From Kytococcus aerolatus (GTDB taxonomy: Bacteria; Actinomycetota; Actinomycetes; Actinomycetales; Dermatophilaceae): a DNA stretch of 64,000 nucleotides. Position 1 is the stretch's first letter. Each line of letters opens with the position of its first letter. Positions 50,752 to 59,642 of the stretch are shown piece after piece. Where the stretch lies: assembly GCF_900187395.1 (NCBI RefSeq), contig NZ_FYEZ01000001.1, positions 620,001 through 684,000 on the forward strand. Direction: 5' to 3'. The notes beneath the pieces are model-generated. The model had not been told where the DNA came from. It was given only the letters and a program-made list of their open reading frames with translations, and ran no database searches. The translations under genes and the position numbers were made by a program.

Positions 50752-51086
50752 GGTGTTCCTCTCTGCAGCGGGTTCTCCTGCCCACCGACTGTGTCCTGTG
50801 CGCTCGTTCCTGGATCCGCCGCCTGCCGGGCATCGAGCTCCGCGGCGAGGCGGCGCAGCAGCGCGTCCACCTCAGCCATCCGGTATCCCCTCACAGCCGT
50901 CGGCAGCGCCACCGTCCGGAGGTCCTCCCCACGCAGCGGCTCGTCGGTCAGGTGCAGGGCCGGCGACGCCCCCGGATCCGGTGGGAGCGCCCCCTCCTCC
51001 CGCGGCAGACGCCCCAGCACCGCGGCCGCGGCCCACGCCACGACACAGACCAGGACCCCGACGAGAACGACCTCCATCCATCGCAT
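50748..51086 (-). CDS. Small membrane-anchored DivIVA-domain protein
   Basis: A 112-residue protein with one N-terminal membrane helix (about 5-27, VVLVGVLVCVVAWAAAAVLG) and a short DivIVA-like module (LRTVALPTAVRGYRMAEVDALLRRLAAELD, residues ~56-86). The xRGYxxxEVDxLL pattern is the DivIVA membrane-curvature motif, but the long coiled-coil of true DivIVA/Wag31 is missing. Such mini-DivIVA proteins are widespread in actinobacteria and uncharacterised. Either the ATG at 51086 or the one at 51077 could start translation. It is co-translated with the SRPBCC gene and lies 21 bp downstream of the LOG-family gene. Confidence 0.82.
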   Translation of the reverse strand: MRWMEVVLVGVLVCVVAWAAAAVLGRLPREEGALPPDPGASPALHLTDEPLRGEDLRTVALPTAVRGYRMAEVDALLRRLAAELDARQAADPGTSAQDTVGGQENPLQRGTP

Positions 51087-51107
51087 CCTGCCACGTTTCC
51101 CGCCGGT

Positions 51108-51962
51108 TCACCCGACGGGCCGGGCGCGGGCCCCCCGGGCCGGGTTCTCGACGATGTGGCGGACCGCCTCCCGCGGGTCGTCGGTGAGGCGGACGAGGTC
51201 GACATCACCCGGCGCGATCATCCCCTCCTCGACGAGGGTCCCGCGGATCCACTCGAGCAGCGGCGACCAGAAGTCCACCCCCATGAGCACGACCGGGAAG
51301 TGCGAGACCTTGCCCGTCTGCACGAGGGTGAGCGCCTCGAAGAGCTCGTCCAGGGTCCCGAAGCCGCCGGGCAGGACGATGAAGCCCCGGGCGTACTTCA
51401 CGAACATCGTCTTGCGGACGAAGAAGTACCGGAAGTTCACCCCCAGGTCCACGTAGTCGTTGAGCCCCGTCTCGAAGGGCAGCTCGATGCCGAGGCCGAC
51501 GCTGTCCCCCCGCGCCTCCTGGGCCCCCCGGTTGGCGGCCTCCATGGTCCCCGGCCCGCCCCCGGTGATCACGGCGAAGCCCTCCGCGGCGAGGAGGCGG
51601 CCCACCTCCAGGCCGTAGGTGTAGGCCGGCGAGCCCTCCCGCACCCGGGCGGAGCCGAAGACGCTCACGGCGGGCCCGAGCTCGGCCAGGGCACCGAAGC
51701 CCTCGACGAACTCGGCCTGGATGCGCATCACGCGCCAGGGATCGGTGTGCACGAATTCCGACTTCCCGTCGTTGCGCAGGAGACGCTCGTCGGTCGTCTC
51801 CTCCGGCACCCGCCGACCTCGCAGCCGCACCGGGCCCTTGTAGTAGTCCTGACCCGATCTGGCGGGCCATCCCTCAGGCTGCGGCTGGTCACGGGTCGGG
51901 TCCGTCGCGGCCCCACCCCCCTCGGGGAGGTCGTCGGGCCCCGGCATCGGCTGCGTCGTCAT
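51108..51962 (-). CDS. TIGR00730 family Rossmann protein (LOG-type)
   Basis: A 284-residue protein of the LOG/TIGR00730 family, whose characterised members are cytokinin riboside 5'-monophosphate phosphoribohydrolases. Both family motifs are present: GGGPGTMEAANRGA (nucleotide site) and LPGGFGTLDELFE (catalytic PGGxGTxxE). The first ~60 residues are a Pro/Gly-rich extension seen in the longer actinobacterial subgroup. The ATG at 51962 is used here; a GTG immediately upstream at 51965 lies six bases after TACCGT and may be the true leaderless start. It may be transcribed with the DivIVA and SRPBCC genes that follow on the same strand. Confidence 0.9.
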   Translation of the reverse strand: MTTQPMPGPDDLPEGGGAATDPTRDQPQPEGWPARSGQDYYKGPVRLRGRRVPEETTDERLLRNDGKSEFVHTDPWRVMRIQAEFVEGFGALAELGPAVSVFGSARVREGSPAYTYGLEVGRLLAAEGFAVITGGGPGTMEAANRGAQEARGDSVGLGIELPFETGLNDYVDLGVNFRYFFVRKTMFVKYARGFIVLPGGFGTLDELFEALTLVQTGKVSHFPVVLMGVDFWSPLLEWIRGTLVEEGMIAPGDVDLVRLTDDPREAVRHIVENPARGARARPVG

Positions 51963-52013
51963 CACCGGCCCACGGTAACGCCCGCCCCCGACCGGTCGCC
52001 GCCGGGCACGAGG

Positions 52014-52044
52014 AGGGGGCCCGACCGCCACGGTCGGGCCCCCT
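52014..52044 (-). terminator. Hairpin terminator after citrate synthase
   Basis: Thirteen-bp perfect arms (52014-52026 and 52032-52044) with a 5-nt loop lie 31 nt beyond the citrate synthase stop on the minus strand. Confidence 0.8.
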
Positions 52045-52075
52045 TCCTGTCACGCCCCGCGGGGCGCTGCCGGCC

Positions 52076-53362
52076 TCAGGCCGTCGGGTAGTCGCGCTGG
52101 GCGGCACCCGTGTAGACCTGCCGCGGCCGGCCGATCTTCGTGGTGGAGTCGTTGATCATCTCGCGGTACTGGGCGATCCAGCCCGGGAGACGGCCGATCG
52201 CGAAGAGCACCGTGAACATGTCGGTCGGGAAGCCCATCGCCTGGTAGATCAGGCCGGTGTAGAAGTCCACGTTCGGGTACAGCTTGCGCTCGACGAAGTA
52301 CTCGTCGGTCAGCGCCACCTGCTCGAGCTTCTTGGCGATCTCCAGCTGCTCGTCGCCGGCGCCCAGGTGCTCGAGGATCTCGTCGGCGGTCGTCTTCACG
52401 ATGGCGGCGCGCGGGTCGTAGTTCTTGTAGACCCGGTGGCCGAAGCCCATCAGCTTGACGCCGTCCTCCTTGTTCTTCACCTTGCGGACGAACTCGTCGA
52501 CGTCGCCACCGTTCTCCTGGATGCCCTGCAGCATCTCCAGGACGGCCTGGTTGGCACCACCGTGCAGCGGACCCCAGAGGGCCTGCACACCGGCGGAGAC
52601 GGAGCCGTAGAGGTTGGTGTTCGCCGAGCCCACGAGACGCACGGTGGAGGTGGAGCAGTTCTGCTCGTGGTCCGCGTGGAGGATGAAGAGCATGTCCAGG
52701 GCGCGGGCCATGCGCTCGTCGAGCTCGTAGCTGCCGTCCGCGTCGGCGAAGGTCATGCGCAGGAAGTTCTCGACCACCGTCAGCGAGGTGTCGGCCTGCA
52801 TCGGGGCCAGCCCCTGGCGGTTGCGGTAGGCGTTGGCCGCCAGCACCGGCACCTGCCCCATCAGCCGGCGGGAGGCGTTCTCCAGCTGCTCGGCGTCGAA
52901 GGGGTCGAGATTCTCGGTGTCGTAGGTGCACAGCGCGGAGATGGCCGAGGAGAGCACCGGCATCGGGTGGGCGTCGGCCGGGAAGGACTTGAAGAAGCCC
53001 TTCATGCCCTCGGGCATCTCGGCGTGCGCGCGGACGTCCTGACGGAAGGTCTCGAGCTCCTCGGCGGACGGCAGCTCACCGTCCATGAGGAGCTTGGCGA
53101 CCTCCATGAAGTTCGACTTCTCCGCCAGCTGCTCGATCGGGTACCCGCGGTAGCGCAGGATCCCCTCGTCGCCGTTGATGAAGGTGATGGCCGAGGAGCA
53201 GGAGGCCGTGTTGACGAAGCCCGGGTCCAGGGTCACGTTGCCGGTCTCCTTGCGGAGCGCCGAGATGTCGTACCCGTTGTCGCCCTCGACGGAGGGGACG
53301 AAGGGGAACTCCACGGTGTGCTCACCGTGGGTGAAGGTGGCGGGTGCCTGGTCGGCGGTCAT
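52076..53362 (-). CDS. gltA: Citrate synthase
   Basis: A 428-residue type II (GltA-like) citrate synthase, which condenses acetyl-CoA and oxaloacetate at the entry of the TCA cycle. Active-site features: NLYGSVSAGVQALWGPLHGGANQAVLEML with the first catalytic His, GFGHRVYKNYDPRA with the second, and the Asp-bearing region near FTVLFAIGRLPGWIAQYREM. The N-terminal region FVPSVEGDNGYDISALRKETGNVTLDPGF with a Cys pair downstream is typical of actinobacterial GltA. The ATG at 53362 follows GAGAGGAC at a normal distance; a longer in-frame start lacks conservation. A TACCGT hexamer about 90 nt upstream (minus strand, 53456-53451) may be its -10. A terminator follows. Confidence 0.96.
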   Translation of the reverse strand: MTADQAPATFTHGEHTVEFPFVPSVEGDNGYDISALRKETGNVTLDPGFVNTASCSSAITFINGDEGILRYRGYPIEQLAEKSNFMEVAKLLMDGELPSAEELETFRQDVRAHAEMPEGMKGFFKSFPADAHPMPVLSSAISALCTYDTENLDPFDAEQLENASRRLMGQVPVLAANAYRNRQGLAPMQADTSLTVVENFLRMTFADADGSYELDERMARALDMLFILHADHEQNCSTSTVRLVGSANTNLYGSVSAGVQALWGPLHGGANQAVLEMLQGIQENGGDVDEFVRKVKNKEDGVKLMGFGHRVYKNYDPRAAIVKTTADEILEHLGAGDEQLEIAKKLEQVALTDEYFVERKLYPNVDFYTGLIYQAMGFPTDMFTVLFAIGRLPGWIAQYREMINDSTTKIGRPRQVYTGAAQRDYPTA

Positions 53363-53518
53363 AGACGTCCTCTCAACGGGCCGGCCGAGCCGGCACACAG
53401 CAGTTCCCGCGGCCTCGGAGACGGCCGACGGGAGGTCAGGATCTGTTCTCACGGTACCCCAGCGGGCCCGTGCGGGAGTGCCGGACCGAGAACGGCCCGG
53501 CGGGGGCGCAGGGCGCCC

Positions 53519-53845
53519 TCAGGCCTTCTCACCCTGCGGCGGCAGCGCCGCGACGACCGGGTGGTCCTTGGGGATCACGCCCAGCTTGGCCGCGCCGCCC
53601 GGGGAGCCCAAGTCGTCGAAGAAGTCGACATTGGCCTTGTAGTACTCGGACCACTCGTCGGGGAGGTCGTCCTCGTAGTAGATGGCCTCCACCGGGCACA
53701 CCGGCTCGCAGGCACCGCAGTCGACGCACTCGTCGGGGTGGATGTACAGCGAGCGCTCGCCCTCGTAGATGCAGTCGACAGGGCACTCGTCGATGCAGGC
53801 CTTGTCCTTGAGATCGACACAGGGCAGTGCGATGACGTAGGTCAC
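53519..53845 (-). CDS. fdxA: Seven-iron ferredoxin (FdxA type)
   Basis: A 108-residue bacterial ferredoxin carrying one [3Fe-4S] and one [4Fe-4S] cluster. Cysteines: Cys9, Cys17, Cys21 and Cys25 in [18 protein letters not shown], and Cys40, Cys43, Cys46 and Cys50 in [12 protein letters not shown]. The Cys-x7-Cys spacing at the start is the 7Fe signature. It serves as a low-potential electron carrier, for example to cytochromes P450 or oxidoreductases. The GTG start at 53845 has AGGAGG seven bases upstream. It stands next to the mycothiol-deacetylase region, as the fdxC gene does near mshB in mycobacteria (from memory). Confidence 0.95.
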   Translation of the reverse strand: MTYVIALPCVDLKDKACIDECPVDCIYEGERSLYIHPDECVDCGACEPVCPVEAIYYEDDLPDEWSEYYKANVDFFDDLGSPGGAAKLGVIPKDHPVVAALPPQGEKA

Positions 53846-53881
53846 GCCGGTCCTCCTGAGCAGGTGTGGTGGGTGGGGAAG

Positions 53882-53887
53882 ATTCTA
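53882..53887 (-). promoter_or_regulatory. Putative -10 element for fdxA
   Basis: TAGAAT on the minus strand, about 37 nt upstream of the fdxA GTG, is a good -10 match. No convincing -35 was seen, as is common in actinobacterial promoters. Confidence 0.45.
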
Positions 53888-53935
53888 CGCGCCGAGCACC
53901 AGGGCACAGGGTGACGGGGAGTCGCCCCGCCACCT

Positions 53936-55819
53936 TCAGCCCTGCTCGGCACCACGGGAGTCCGCCTCCACCTCGGCGAGCTCCGCCTCGCGGCGCCTGC
54001 GCTCGTCCTCCCGGCGGTCCTGCTCCCGCAGCTCGATCGGCCGGTAGTCGTCGCTCGGGGCCCACTGGGAGCCGGAGTAGCCCGGGGCCTCGGGATGGGT
54101 GCAGTACACCTCGTCACTCGGGTCGTAGTGCGTCTCGGTGCGCTCGACCCGCTTCTCCCCCGCGGAGCCACCGACCGGGGTCAGGTGGCGAGAGACGGTG
54201 ATGTCGAAGCCCTCCACGCCGTGCTGGCTGATGCAGTCCTCCGCCCGGCTGAAGTACTGGCGCGGCTCCACCACCTCCCGGCGCTCACCGGTCCGGCTCT
54301 CCACCTCGTAGCGCTTCTCCCCGTACAGGGTGAGGACGAGCTCGTCCCCCCGCACCTCGCTGCGGAGCACCACGGGCGCCTCGGTGTCGTTGGTCCAGGT
54401 GTTGTCGATCACCGGGTGCCACAGGGTCGCCTCGCGGCCCTCCGGATAGCGGGCGATGTAGTAGCTGTGGGCCTTGTGCTCGTCGAGCTGCACCCCGGCC
54501 AGGAAGGCCACGTTGTAGACGGCCGTCGAGACCTGGGAGAGCCCCCCACCGACGGCGTTCTTCAACCGTCCCCCGCTGATGACGTGGGCCTCCTCGTACC
54601 CGTTCTCCTCCGTCGGCGAGCCCATCACCTCCAGCAGGCTGAACTGCTCGCCGGGGTCGACGACGTACCCGTCGAGGGCCTTGGCGAGGGTCCGGATGTT
54701 GTGGGTGCGCCCGGCGTTCTCCTCACCGCCGGGGAGAACGGTGCTGAAGGTGGCCATGCGCTCGATCCGCCAGTCCTTCCCCTCCTCCTCGGCCGGGGTC
54801 GTGCGCACCGGCACCGCGGCCCGACGCTCGGGGGCGCGCAGCGCGCGTTCCACCGCGGACTCGACGTCGCCCACCGCCACCGAGCGAGCGGGGCGCGCGG
54901 GGACGATCCGGGCGGCGGTGTCCGTGAGCTCCACCGAGGCGTCCCGCGCCCGAGCAGTGGCCAGCGGACTGCTCCCGGGAAGGTCCTCGACCCAGGCAGC
55001 GGCGTCGACGGACAGCGACGGCCGCCCCGGCTCCCCGTCCACGCTCAGCATCCGGGCCAGCTCACGGGGCGGGAGCTCCACCTCGCGCGGCCGCGGCAGC
55101 CCGTCCACCTCCCGGCCGTCGGCCGCCCTCGGGGTGGCCACGAGGGTCACCGGCTCGGCCAGGGCGGGCTCGAGCGTCCCCTCCACGAAGTCCCGCAGTT
55201 CCTGCGCCCGCACCGGGGGCTCCACCGTCCTGACCTCGGCCCGGACGCGCGGCTCGCCGTCCAGCCAGGCCTCGCGAACCGCCCGGACCGTCGCCCCACG
55301 GTCGAACTCCCGCCCGGAGGTGCCCTCCTCGACGCGGACCTGCGTGCCCTGCAGCCCGACACGCGCCGGGGCGGCCTCCACCTCGGTGTCCTCCGCGAGG
55401 GTGCCCACGGCGCGGCGCAGGCGCTCGTCGTCCACCGAGCGCACCCACCCACGCTCCACCGAGCGGGTCGTCCGCTGCTGGAGGTCACGGGGGTCCCAGG
55501 TGCGCCCGATGAGCCCCTCGAGGCTCTCCTCGGCCTCCAACCCGAGACCGAGCTCGGAGGCAGGGATCCGCTCCACCCGTCCGTCGACGACCAGCTCGAC
55601 CGGCTCGGCGAGCTGCTCCTCGGCCGCCCTCTCCAAACGCTCCACCGCGGCCTCGCGAGACAGGCCGGACACGTCCACCCCGCCGACGGTGGCGCGGCGC
55701 GGCGTCTCGCCGGCCACCACCTGCACCAGCGCCAGGTACGCCAGCGCGAGGAGACCCAGCAGCAGGATCAGCCCCGCGAGCCAGCCCCGCCCCCCGCGGG
55801 ACGGCGAGCTTCCGCTCAC
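53936..55819 (-). CDS. VanW family protein with N-terminal membrane anchor
   Basis: A 627-residue envelope protein. One membrane helix (about 15-38, WLAGLILLLGLLALAYLALVQVVAG) precedes two peptidoglycan-binding-4-like repeats (VGGVDVSGLSREAAVERLERAAEEQL near 50, then a second after 200). The VanW domain follows at about 370-520 (FSTVLPGGEENAGRTHNIRTLAKALDGYVVDPGEQFSLLE, GGGLSQVSTAVYNVAFLAGV). A charged Arg/Glu tail ends it. VanW proteins are accessory cell-wall proteins of unclear activity, and the presence here does not imply vancomycin resistance. The GTG start at 55819 overlaps the stop of the deacetylase-flavin reductase fusion (GTGA), coupling the two. The frame is open further upstream but without conserved sequence. 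Confidence 0.88.
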   Translation of the reverse strand: MSGSSPSRGGRGWLAGLILLLGLLALAYLALVQVVAGETPRRATVGGVDVSGLSREAAVERLERAAEEQLAEPVELVVDGRVERIPASELGLGLEAEESLEGLIGRTWDPRDLQQRTTRSVERGWVRSVDDERLRRAVGTLAEDTEVEAAPARVGLQGTQVRVEEGTSGREFDRGATVRAVREAWLDGEPRVRAEVRTVEPPVRAQELRDFVEGTLEPALAEPVTLVATPRAADGREVDGLPRPREVELPPRELARMLSVDGEPGRPSLSVDAAAWVEDLPGSSPLATARARDASVELTDTAARIVPARPARSVAVGDVESAVERALRAPERRAAVPVRTTPAEEEGKDWRIERMATFSTVLPGGEENAGRTHNIRTLAKALDGYVVDPGEQFSLLEVMGSPTEENGYEEAHVISGGRLKNAVGGGLSQVSTAVYNVAFLAGVQLDEHKAHSYYIARYPEGREATLWHPVIDNTWTNDTEAPVVLRSEVRGDELVLTLYGEKRYEVESRTGERREVVEPRQYFSRAEDCISQHGVEGFDITVSRHLTPVGGSAGEKRVERTETHYDPSDEVYCTHPEAPGYSGSQWAPSDDYRPIELREQDRREDERRRREAELAEVEADSRGAEQG

Positions 55820-57243
55820 GCGATCCCCCGCATCCGCCCCCGGTGGGTGAGCAGCGGGCCACCGGCGGCGCCCGCCGTGGCCGCCTCCTCCACCAGTCCG
55901 ACGAAGAGCGTGTGGTCCCCCACGGGCACCGAGCGCACGAGGCGGCACTCGAGGGTCGCGAGGGATTCCTGCAGGAGGGGAAGACCGGTCACCGATCCAG
56001 AATAGGTGGGCACCTGGGTCAGCTGCCCCACCAGCGGGCGTCCCGGCGTGGCCAGCCACTCGCCCGCGCCCCGGGCGGAGTCCGCCAGCACCGACACCGC
56101 GAACACCCCCGACTCCTCGACGGCCTCCGCCCAGCGGGACATCGTGCCCACCACGACCCCCAGCAGCACCGGGTACAGGGAGAGGGAGACCACGGCACTG
56201 GCCGTCATCGCCTGGACCTGCCCCCCGGCCCGGGTGCTCAGGACGCACACCCCGGCCGCCAGCTCCCCCATCGCGGCCCGCATGTCGTCGACCGGGGCCA
56301 TGGGCCCGGCCAGCGGGGCCCGCAGGTCGCTGTCCCCCGCGATCACCCGACCGCTGACGGGGTCGATGCGGGAGTACCCCTCCCGCCCGCTGGTGCGCTG
56401 GGCCACGAGATTCGACAGCTGCCACCAGCCGTCGTGCACGAGCACCTGGGTGGCGTGGGCCGAGCGCGCCGCGTCGACCGCCGCCGCCGAGCCCGCGGTG
56501 GCGTGGATCTCGTGGGTCACCACCTCGTCATCCCGCACCGAGGGCGGGTAGGGCTCGCCCGCCCCCTCGACGTCCGGGACCAGGACACCCGCGGTGGGGC
56601 GCCCGTGGAACTCCCCCGAGGGGGCCACCGGCTCCACGTGCTCCTGCACCCACCGGCGGTCCGCGACCGCCCACGAGCGCGGCGTGACGGCGGCGTACAG
56701 CTCGGGCCGACGGTCCTGCGGCAGCCGGCGGACGGCCGTGGTGGCGGCGCGGTGGACCGCCACGTGGTCCGGGTGCCCGTACCCGCCGTGCTCGTCGTAG
56801 GTCAGGACGATGCCGGCCCCCACCCGCTCGATCTCAGCGGCCACCTCGGCGGCCAGCTCGTCCACCGGGGCCCCAGCCAGGGCCCGTGGGTGTTCTGCCT
56901 GCGGGCTGCCGACCATGCCGGAGTCCAGCCACCGCACCGCCCCGGGGTCCGGCACCCCCGGGGCCTCGCCCACGACCCGGTGCTGCACCCCCAGGGCCGC
57001 GCAGGCGGCGGCGAGCTCGTGCCGACGGTGCGCGGCGAGCGCGGCCCCGCCCTCGGCCCCCTCCAGGTGTTGGAGCCCCGCCGGGATGACCTCCCCGTGG
57101 TCCCCCAGGGTGAAGGTCAGCACGTGCACGGGGTGCCCCCGCTCCGCGAGCGTGGCCAGTGCCACACCGGTCCACAGGGACTCGTCGTCGGGGTGGGCGT
57201 GCAGCGCCAGCACCGGCAGGTCGCGGGGGTCCGGGGAGCTCAT
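55816..57243 (-). CDS. mshB: MshB-like PIG-L deacetylase fused to a flavin reductase-like domain
   Basis: A 475-residue two-domain protein. Residues ~11-300 are a PIG-L/LmbE deacetylase of the MshB type, with zinc ligands in AHPDDE (His17, Asp20) and GHPDH (His160). Its expected reaction is deacetylation of GlcNAc-Ins in mycothiol synthesis. Residues ~318-475 form a flavin-reductase-like FMN-binding split barrel (MRAAMGELAAGVCVLSTR, QAMTASAVVSLSLYPVLLGVVV, a late VGDHTLFVGLVEEA and HRGRMRG). MshB is normally a single ~300-residue domain. The ATG at 57243 lies six bases after TACGGT, so leaderless expression is likely. It is divergent from ppk2 and overlaps vanW by four bases. The mycothiol assignment rests on similarity to the PIG-L subgroup and on context; LmbE-type alternatives exist. 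Confidence 0.8.
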   Translation of the reverse strand: MSSPDPRDLPVLALHAHPDDESLWTGVALATLAERGHPVHVLTFTLGDHGEVIPAGLQHLEGAEGGAALAAHRRHELAAACAALGVQHRVVGEAPGVPDPGAVRWLDSGMVGSPQAEHPRALAGAPVDELAAEVAAEIERVGAGIVLTYDEHGGYGHPDHVAVHRAATTAVRRLPQDRRPELYAAVTPRSWAVADRRWVQEHVEPVAPSGEFHGRPTAGVLVPDVEGAGEPYPPSVRDDEVVTHEIHATAGSAAAVDAARSAHATQVLVHDGWWQLSNLVAQRTSGREGYSRIDPVSGRVIAGDSDLRAPLAGPMAPVDDMRAAMGELAAGVCVLSTRAGGQVQAMTASAVVSLSLYPVLLGVVVGTMSRWAEAVEESGVFAVSVLADSARGAGEWLATPGRPLVGQLTQVPTYSGSVTGLPLLQESLATLECRLVRSVPVGDHTLFVGLVEEAATAGAAGGPLLTHRGRMRGIA

Positions 57244-57305
57244 GGGGCCACCGTAGGCGCCGGGTGTTCATGCGCCGGACACCTGGGGCAGTTATCTTCG
57301 CCACC
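57244..57305. promoter_or_regulatory. Divergent leaderless promoters of the deacetylase fusion and ppk2
   Basis: In a 62-bp gap, TACGGT (minus strand, 57255-57250) lies six bases before ATG 57243, and TATCTT (plus strand, 57293-57298) lies seven bases before ATG 57306. Neither gene has a Shine-Dalgarno at normal spacing. Confidence 0.5.
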
Positions 57306-58196
57306 ATGCAGATGGAGTTGCGCGAGTACATCGACCGCCTGTCCGCCGAGGGCTACACGGTCCGGGACGACCAGGGGTCCGACCCGGATCTCATCGACCC
57401 GGGTGGCAACGCCGTCACGACGTGGATGGAGAACTACCCGTACTCCGAGCGGATGACCCGCGAGGAGTACGACGTCGAGAAGTACCTGCTCCAGGTCGAG
57501 CTCATCAAGTTCCAGAACCACGCCCTCAAGACCGGCTCCCGCCACGTCCTGGTCTTCGAGGGTCGCGACGCCGCGGGCAAGGGCGGCACCATCAAGCGCT
57601 TCATGGAGCACCTCAACCCGCGCTTCGCCCGGGTGGTGGCCCTGAACAAGCCGAGCGACCGGGAGCAGGGGCAGTGGTACTTCCAGCGCTACATTCGGCA
57701 CCTCCCGACCGCCGGTGAGATCGTCTTCTTCGACCGCTCCTGGTACAACCGCGCCGGGGTCGAGCGGGTGATGGGCTTCTCCACCAAGGCCCAGTACGAG
57801 CAGTTCATGGAGCAGGCGCCCCAGCTCGAGAAGATGCTCACCGACTCGGGCATCACGCTCACGAAGTTCTGGTTCTCCGTGACGCAGATGGAGCAGCGCA
57901 CCCGCTTCGCCATCCGGCAGATCGACCCGGTCCGCCGCTGGAAGCTCTCCCCGATGGATCTCGCCTCGCTCGACAAGTGGGAGGACTACACGGCCGCCAA
58001 GGAGGCCATGTTCGCCCGCACCGACACCGACTGGGCCCCCTGGATCACGGTGAAGTCGAACGACAAGAAGCGTGGACGCATCAACGCCCTGCGCTACTTC
58101 CTCAGCCAGTTCGACTACGAGGGAAAGGACGAGGGCATCGTCGGTCAGGCCGACCCGAACATCGTCAAGCGGGCCAAGGACGCCATCGGCGACTGA
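57306..58196 (+). CDS. ppk2: Polyphosphate kinase 2 (PPK2 family)
   Basis: A 296-residue PPK2-family enzyme that uses polyphosphate to phosphorylate nucleoside diphosphates, or runs the reverse reaction. Motifs: Walker A EGRDAAGKGG near 85-94, the lid-associated PSDREQGQWYFQRYIRHLP, Walker B FFDRSWYNRAG near 140-150 and the C-terminal WKLSPMDLASLDKWEDYTAAKE. The long N-terminal helix (YDVEKYLLQVELIKFQNHAL) is typical of class I. The ATG at 57306 lies seven bases after TATCTT. It stands alone, divergent from the mycothiol deacetylase fusion. Nucleotide specificity (ADP versus GDP) cannot be told from sequence alone. Confidence 0.94.
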   Translation: MQMELREYIDRLSAEGYTVRDDQGSDPDLIDPGGNAVTTWMENYPYSERMTREEYDVEKYLLQVELIKFQNHALKTGSRHVLVFEGRDAAGKGGTIKRFMEHLNPRFARVVALNKPSDREQGQWYFQRYIRHLPTAGEIVFFDRSWYNRAGVERVMGFSTKAQYEQFMEQAPQLEKMLTDSGITLTKFWFSVTQMEQRTRFAIRQIDPVRRWKLSPMDLASLDKWEDYTAAKEAMFARTDTDWAPWITVKSNDKKRGRINALRYFLSQFDYEGKDEGIVGQADPNIVKRAKDAIGD

Positions 58197-58278
58197 CCCC
58201 GGTCCCCTCCGCCCCCCACGGAGGTCCGACGGTTAAGGTGCGGGGTGCTCTGACCCCCACCCACCGGAGGCCTCCCCC

Positions 58279-59559
58279 ATGCCCGTGCGTCATCGCACGA
58301 GACCGAGCGGTGCCACCCTGCTCCGCCACGACGAGTCCGGCCAGCCCGCCGGCAGCGATCTCGCCTGGACGATGACCCTGTTCGGCACCGCGGTGGGCGC
58401 CGGCATCCTCTTCCTGCCGCTGAGCGCCGGGGCCGGAGGTTTTTGGCCCCTCCTGGTGGGCACCCTGCTGGTCTTCCCCATGACCTTCCTCGGCCACCGG
58501 GCCCTCTCGCGCGTCGTCACCGCCGGGGAGGGTGACGAGGACATCACGCACCTCTCCCGGAGGTACTTCGGCGAGGGGTGGGGACTCGTCGTCACGGCGC
58601 TCTACGCCCTGTGCTTCGTCCCGATCCTCCCGATCTACGGGGTGGCCGTCACCAACGCGGTGAGCAGCGTGATGGAGCACCAGTTCGGCTGGGACTCGGT
58701 CCCCCGCTGGCTGCTCTCCCTGGCCCTCGTGGGCCTGCTCATGTCGGTGGTCGTCGCCAGCCAGAAGGTCATGCTGTGGATCGCCCAGGCCGTGGTCTAC
58801 CCGCTCATCGCCATGCTCGCGATCGCCACGGTGCTGCTGGTGCCCGACTGGCACTTCCCCGGCACCGGCCCCTGGCCCGGGTGGGGCTCCCTCTTCATGA
58901 ACGTGTGGCTGACCATCCCGGTCCTCGTCTTCGCGTTCAACCACTCCGCGGCGGTCTCGACCTTCTCCCTGGCCATGGAGAAGGCGCACGGCCCCCGGGC
59001 CGCCGAGCGGGCCTCCCGGGTGCTCTTCACCTCCGCGGCCCTGCTCGTGCTCTTCACGATGGGCTTCGTGTGGTCGTGCGTGCTCGCCCTCGGCCCCGAG
59101 GGCGTCGCCGAGGCGCGGCACCAGAACCTGCCGGTGCTCTCCTATCTCGCGAACGAGAAGGGCGACTGGTTCTTCGGCGTCCTCGGCCCGCTGGTGACGA
59201 TCGCCGCGATCGTCTCCTCCTACTTCGGGCACTACCTGGGCGCCTCGGAGGGGCTGGTCGGCCTGACACGGGCCACCGTGGACCGGAAGCACCGCATCAG
59301 CGAGCGGACTCTGCGAGGGGGTGCGGCGGTCGCCCTGTTCCTGCTCACCTGGGGGGCCGCGGTCCTGGACCCGGACATCCTCGACCTCATCGAGCAGCTC
59401 TCCGGTCCCGTCATGGCCGCGATGATCTTCCTGCTCCCCCTGGCCGCGGTGTACACGGTGCCGGGCCTGGCCCGCTACCGGCGCTCCTGGCAGAACGTCT
59501 TCCTGCTGGTGATCGGCCTGCTGGCCGTGGGCGGGGTGCTCTTCGGCCTCATCCGCTGA
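58279..59559 (+). CDS. Amino acid permease, HAAAP (SdaC/TdcC-like) family
   Basis: A 426-residue transporter with 11-12 membrane helices, related to the serine/threonine proton symporters SdaC and TdcC. The first helix carries the family pattern WTMTLFGTAVGAGILFLPLSAGAGGFWPLL. Further diagnostic stretches are ALCFVPILPIYGVAVTNAVSS, VWLTIPVLVFAFNHSAAVSTFSLAM and VSSYFGHYLGASEGLVGL. A short charged N-terminus precedes helix 1. GGAGG stands nine bases before the ATG at 58279. It is followed on the same strand by a second solute symporter gene (84-bp gap), suggesting paired uptake of serine/threonine or dicarboxylates, but each has its own probable promoter. Confidence 0.9.
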   Translation: MPVRHRTRPSGATLLRHDESGQPAGSDLAWTMTLFGTAVGAGILFLPLSAGAGGFWPLLVGTLLVFPMTFLGHRALSRVVTAGEGDEDITHLSRRYFGEGWGLVVTALYALCFVPILPIYGVAVTNAVSSVMEHQFGWDSVPRWLLSLALVGLLMSVVVASQKVMLWIAQAVVYPLIAMLAIATVLLVPDWHFPGTGPWPGWGSLFMNVWLTIPVLVFAFNHSAAVSTFSLAMEKAHGPRAAERASRVLFTSAALLVLFTMGFVWSCVLALGPEGVAEARHQNLPVLSYLANEKGDWFFGVLGPLVTIAAIVSSYFGHYLGASEGLVGLTRATVDRKHRISERTLRGGAAVALFLLTWGAAVLDPDILDLIEQLSGPVMAAMIFLLPLAAVYTVPGLARYRRSWQNVFLLVIGLLAVGGVLFGLIR

Positions 59560-59642
59560 CCGCCCCGGATCGATGCCGGATCGTGATCCCCACGTGGGCT
59601 CGACGGTCTGATCACGGCTCTCCGGTGACCTAGCCTTTCGCC

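Noticed and set aside
53936-55819. Vancomycin resistance determinant
   Set aside because: VanW-domain proteins are common in actinobacteria without vanA/vanH/vanX, and none of those genes is here.
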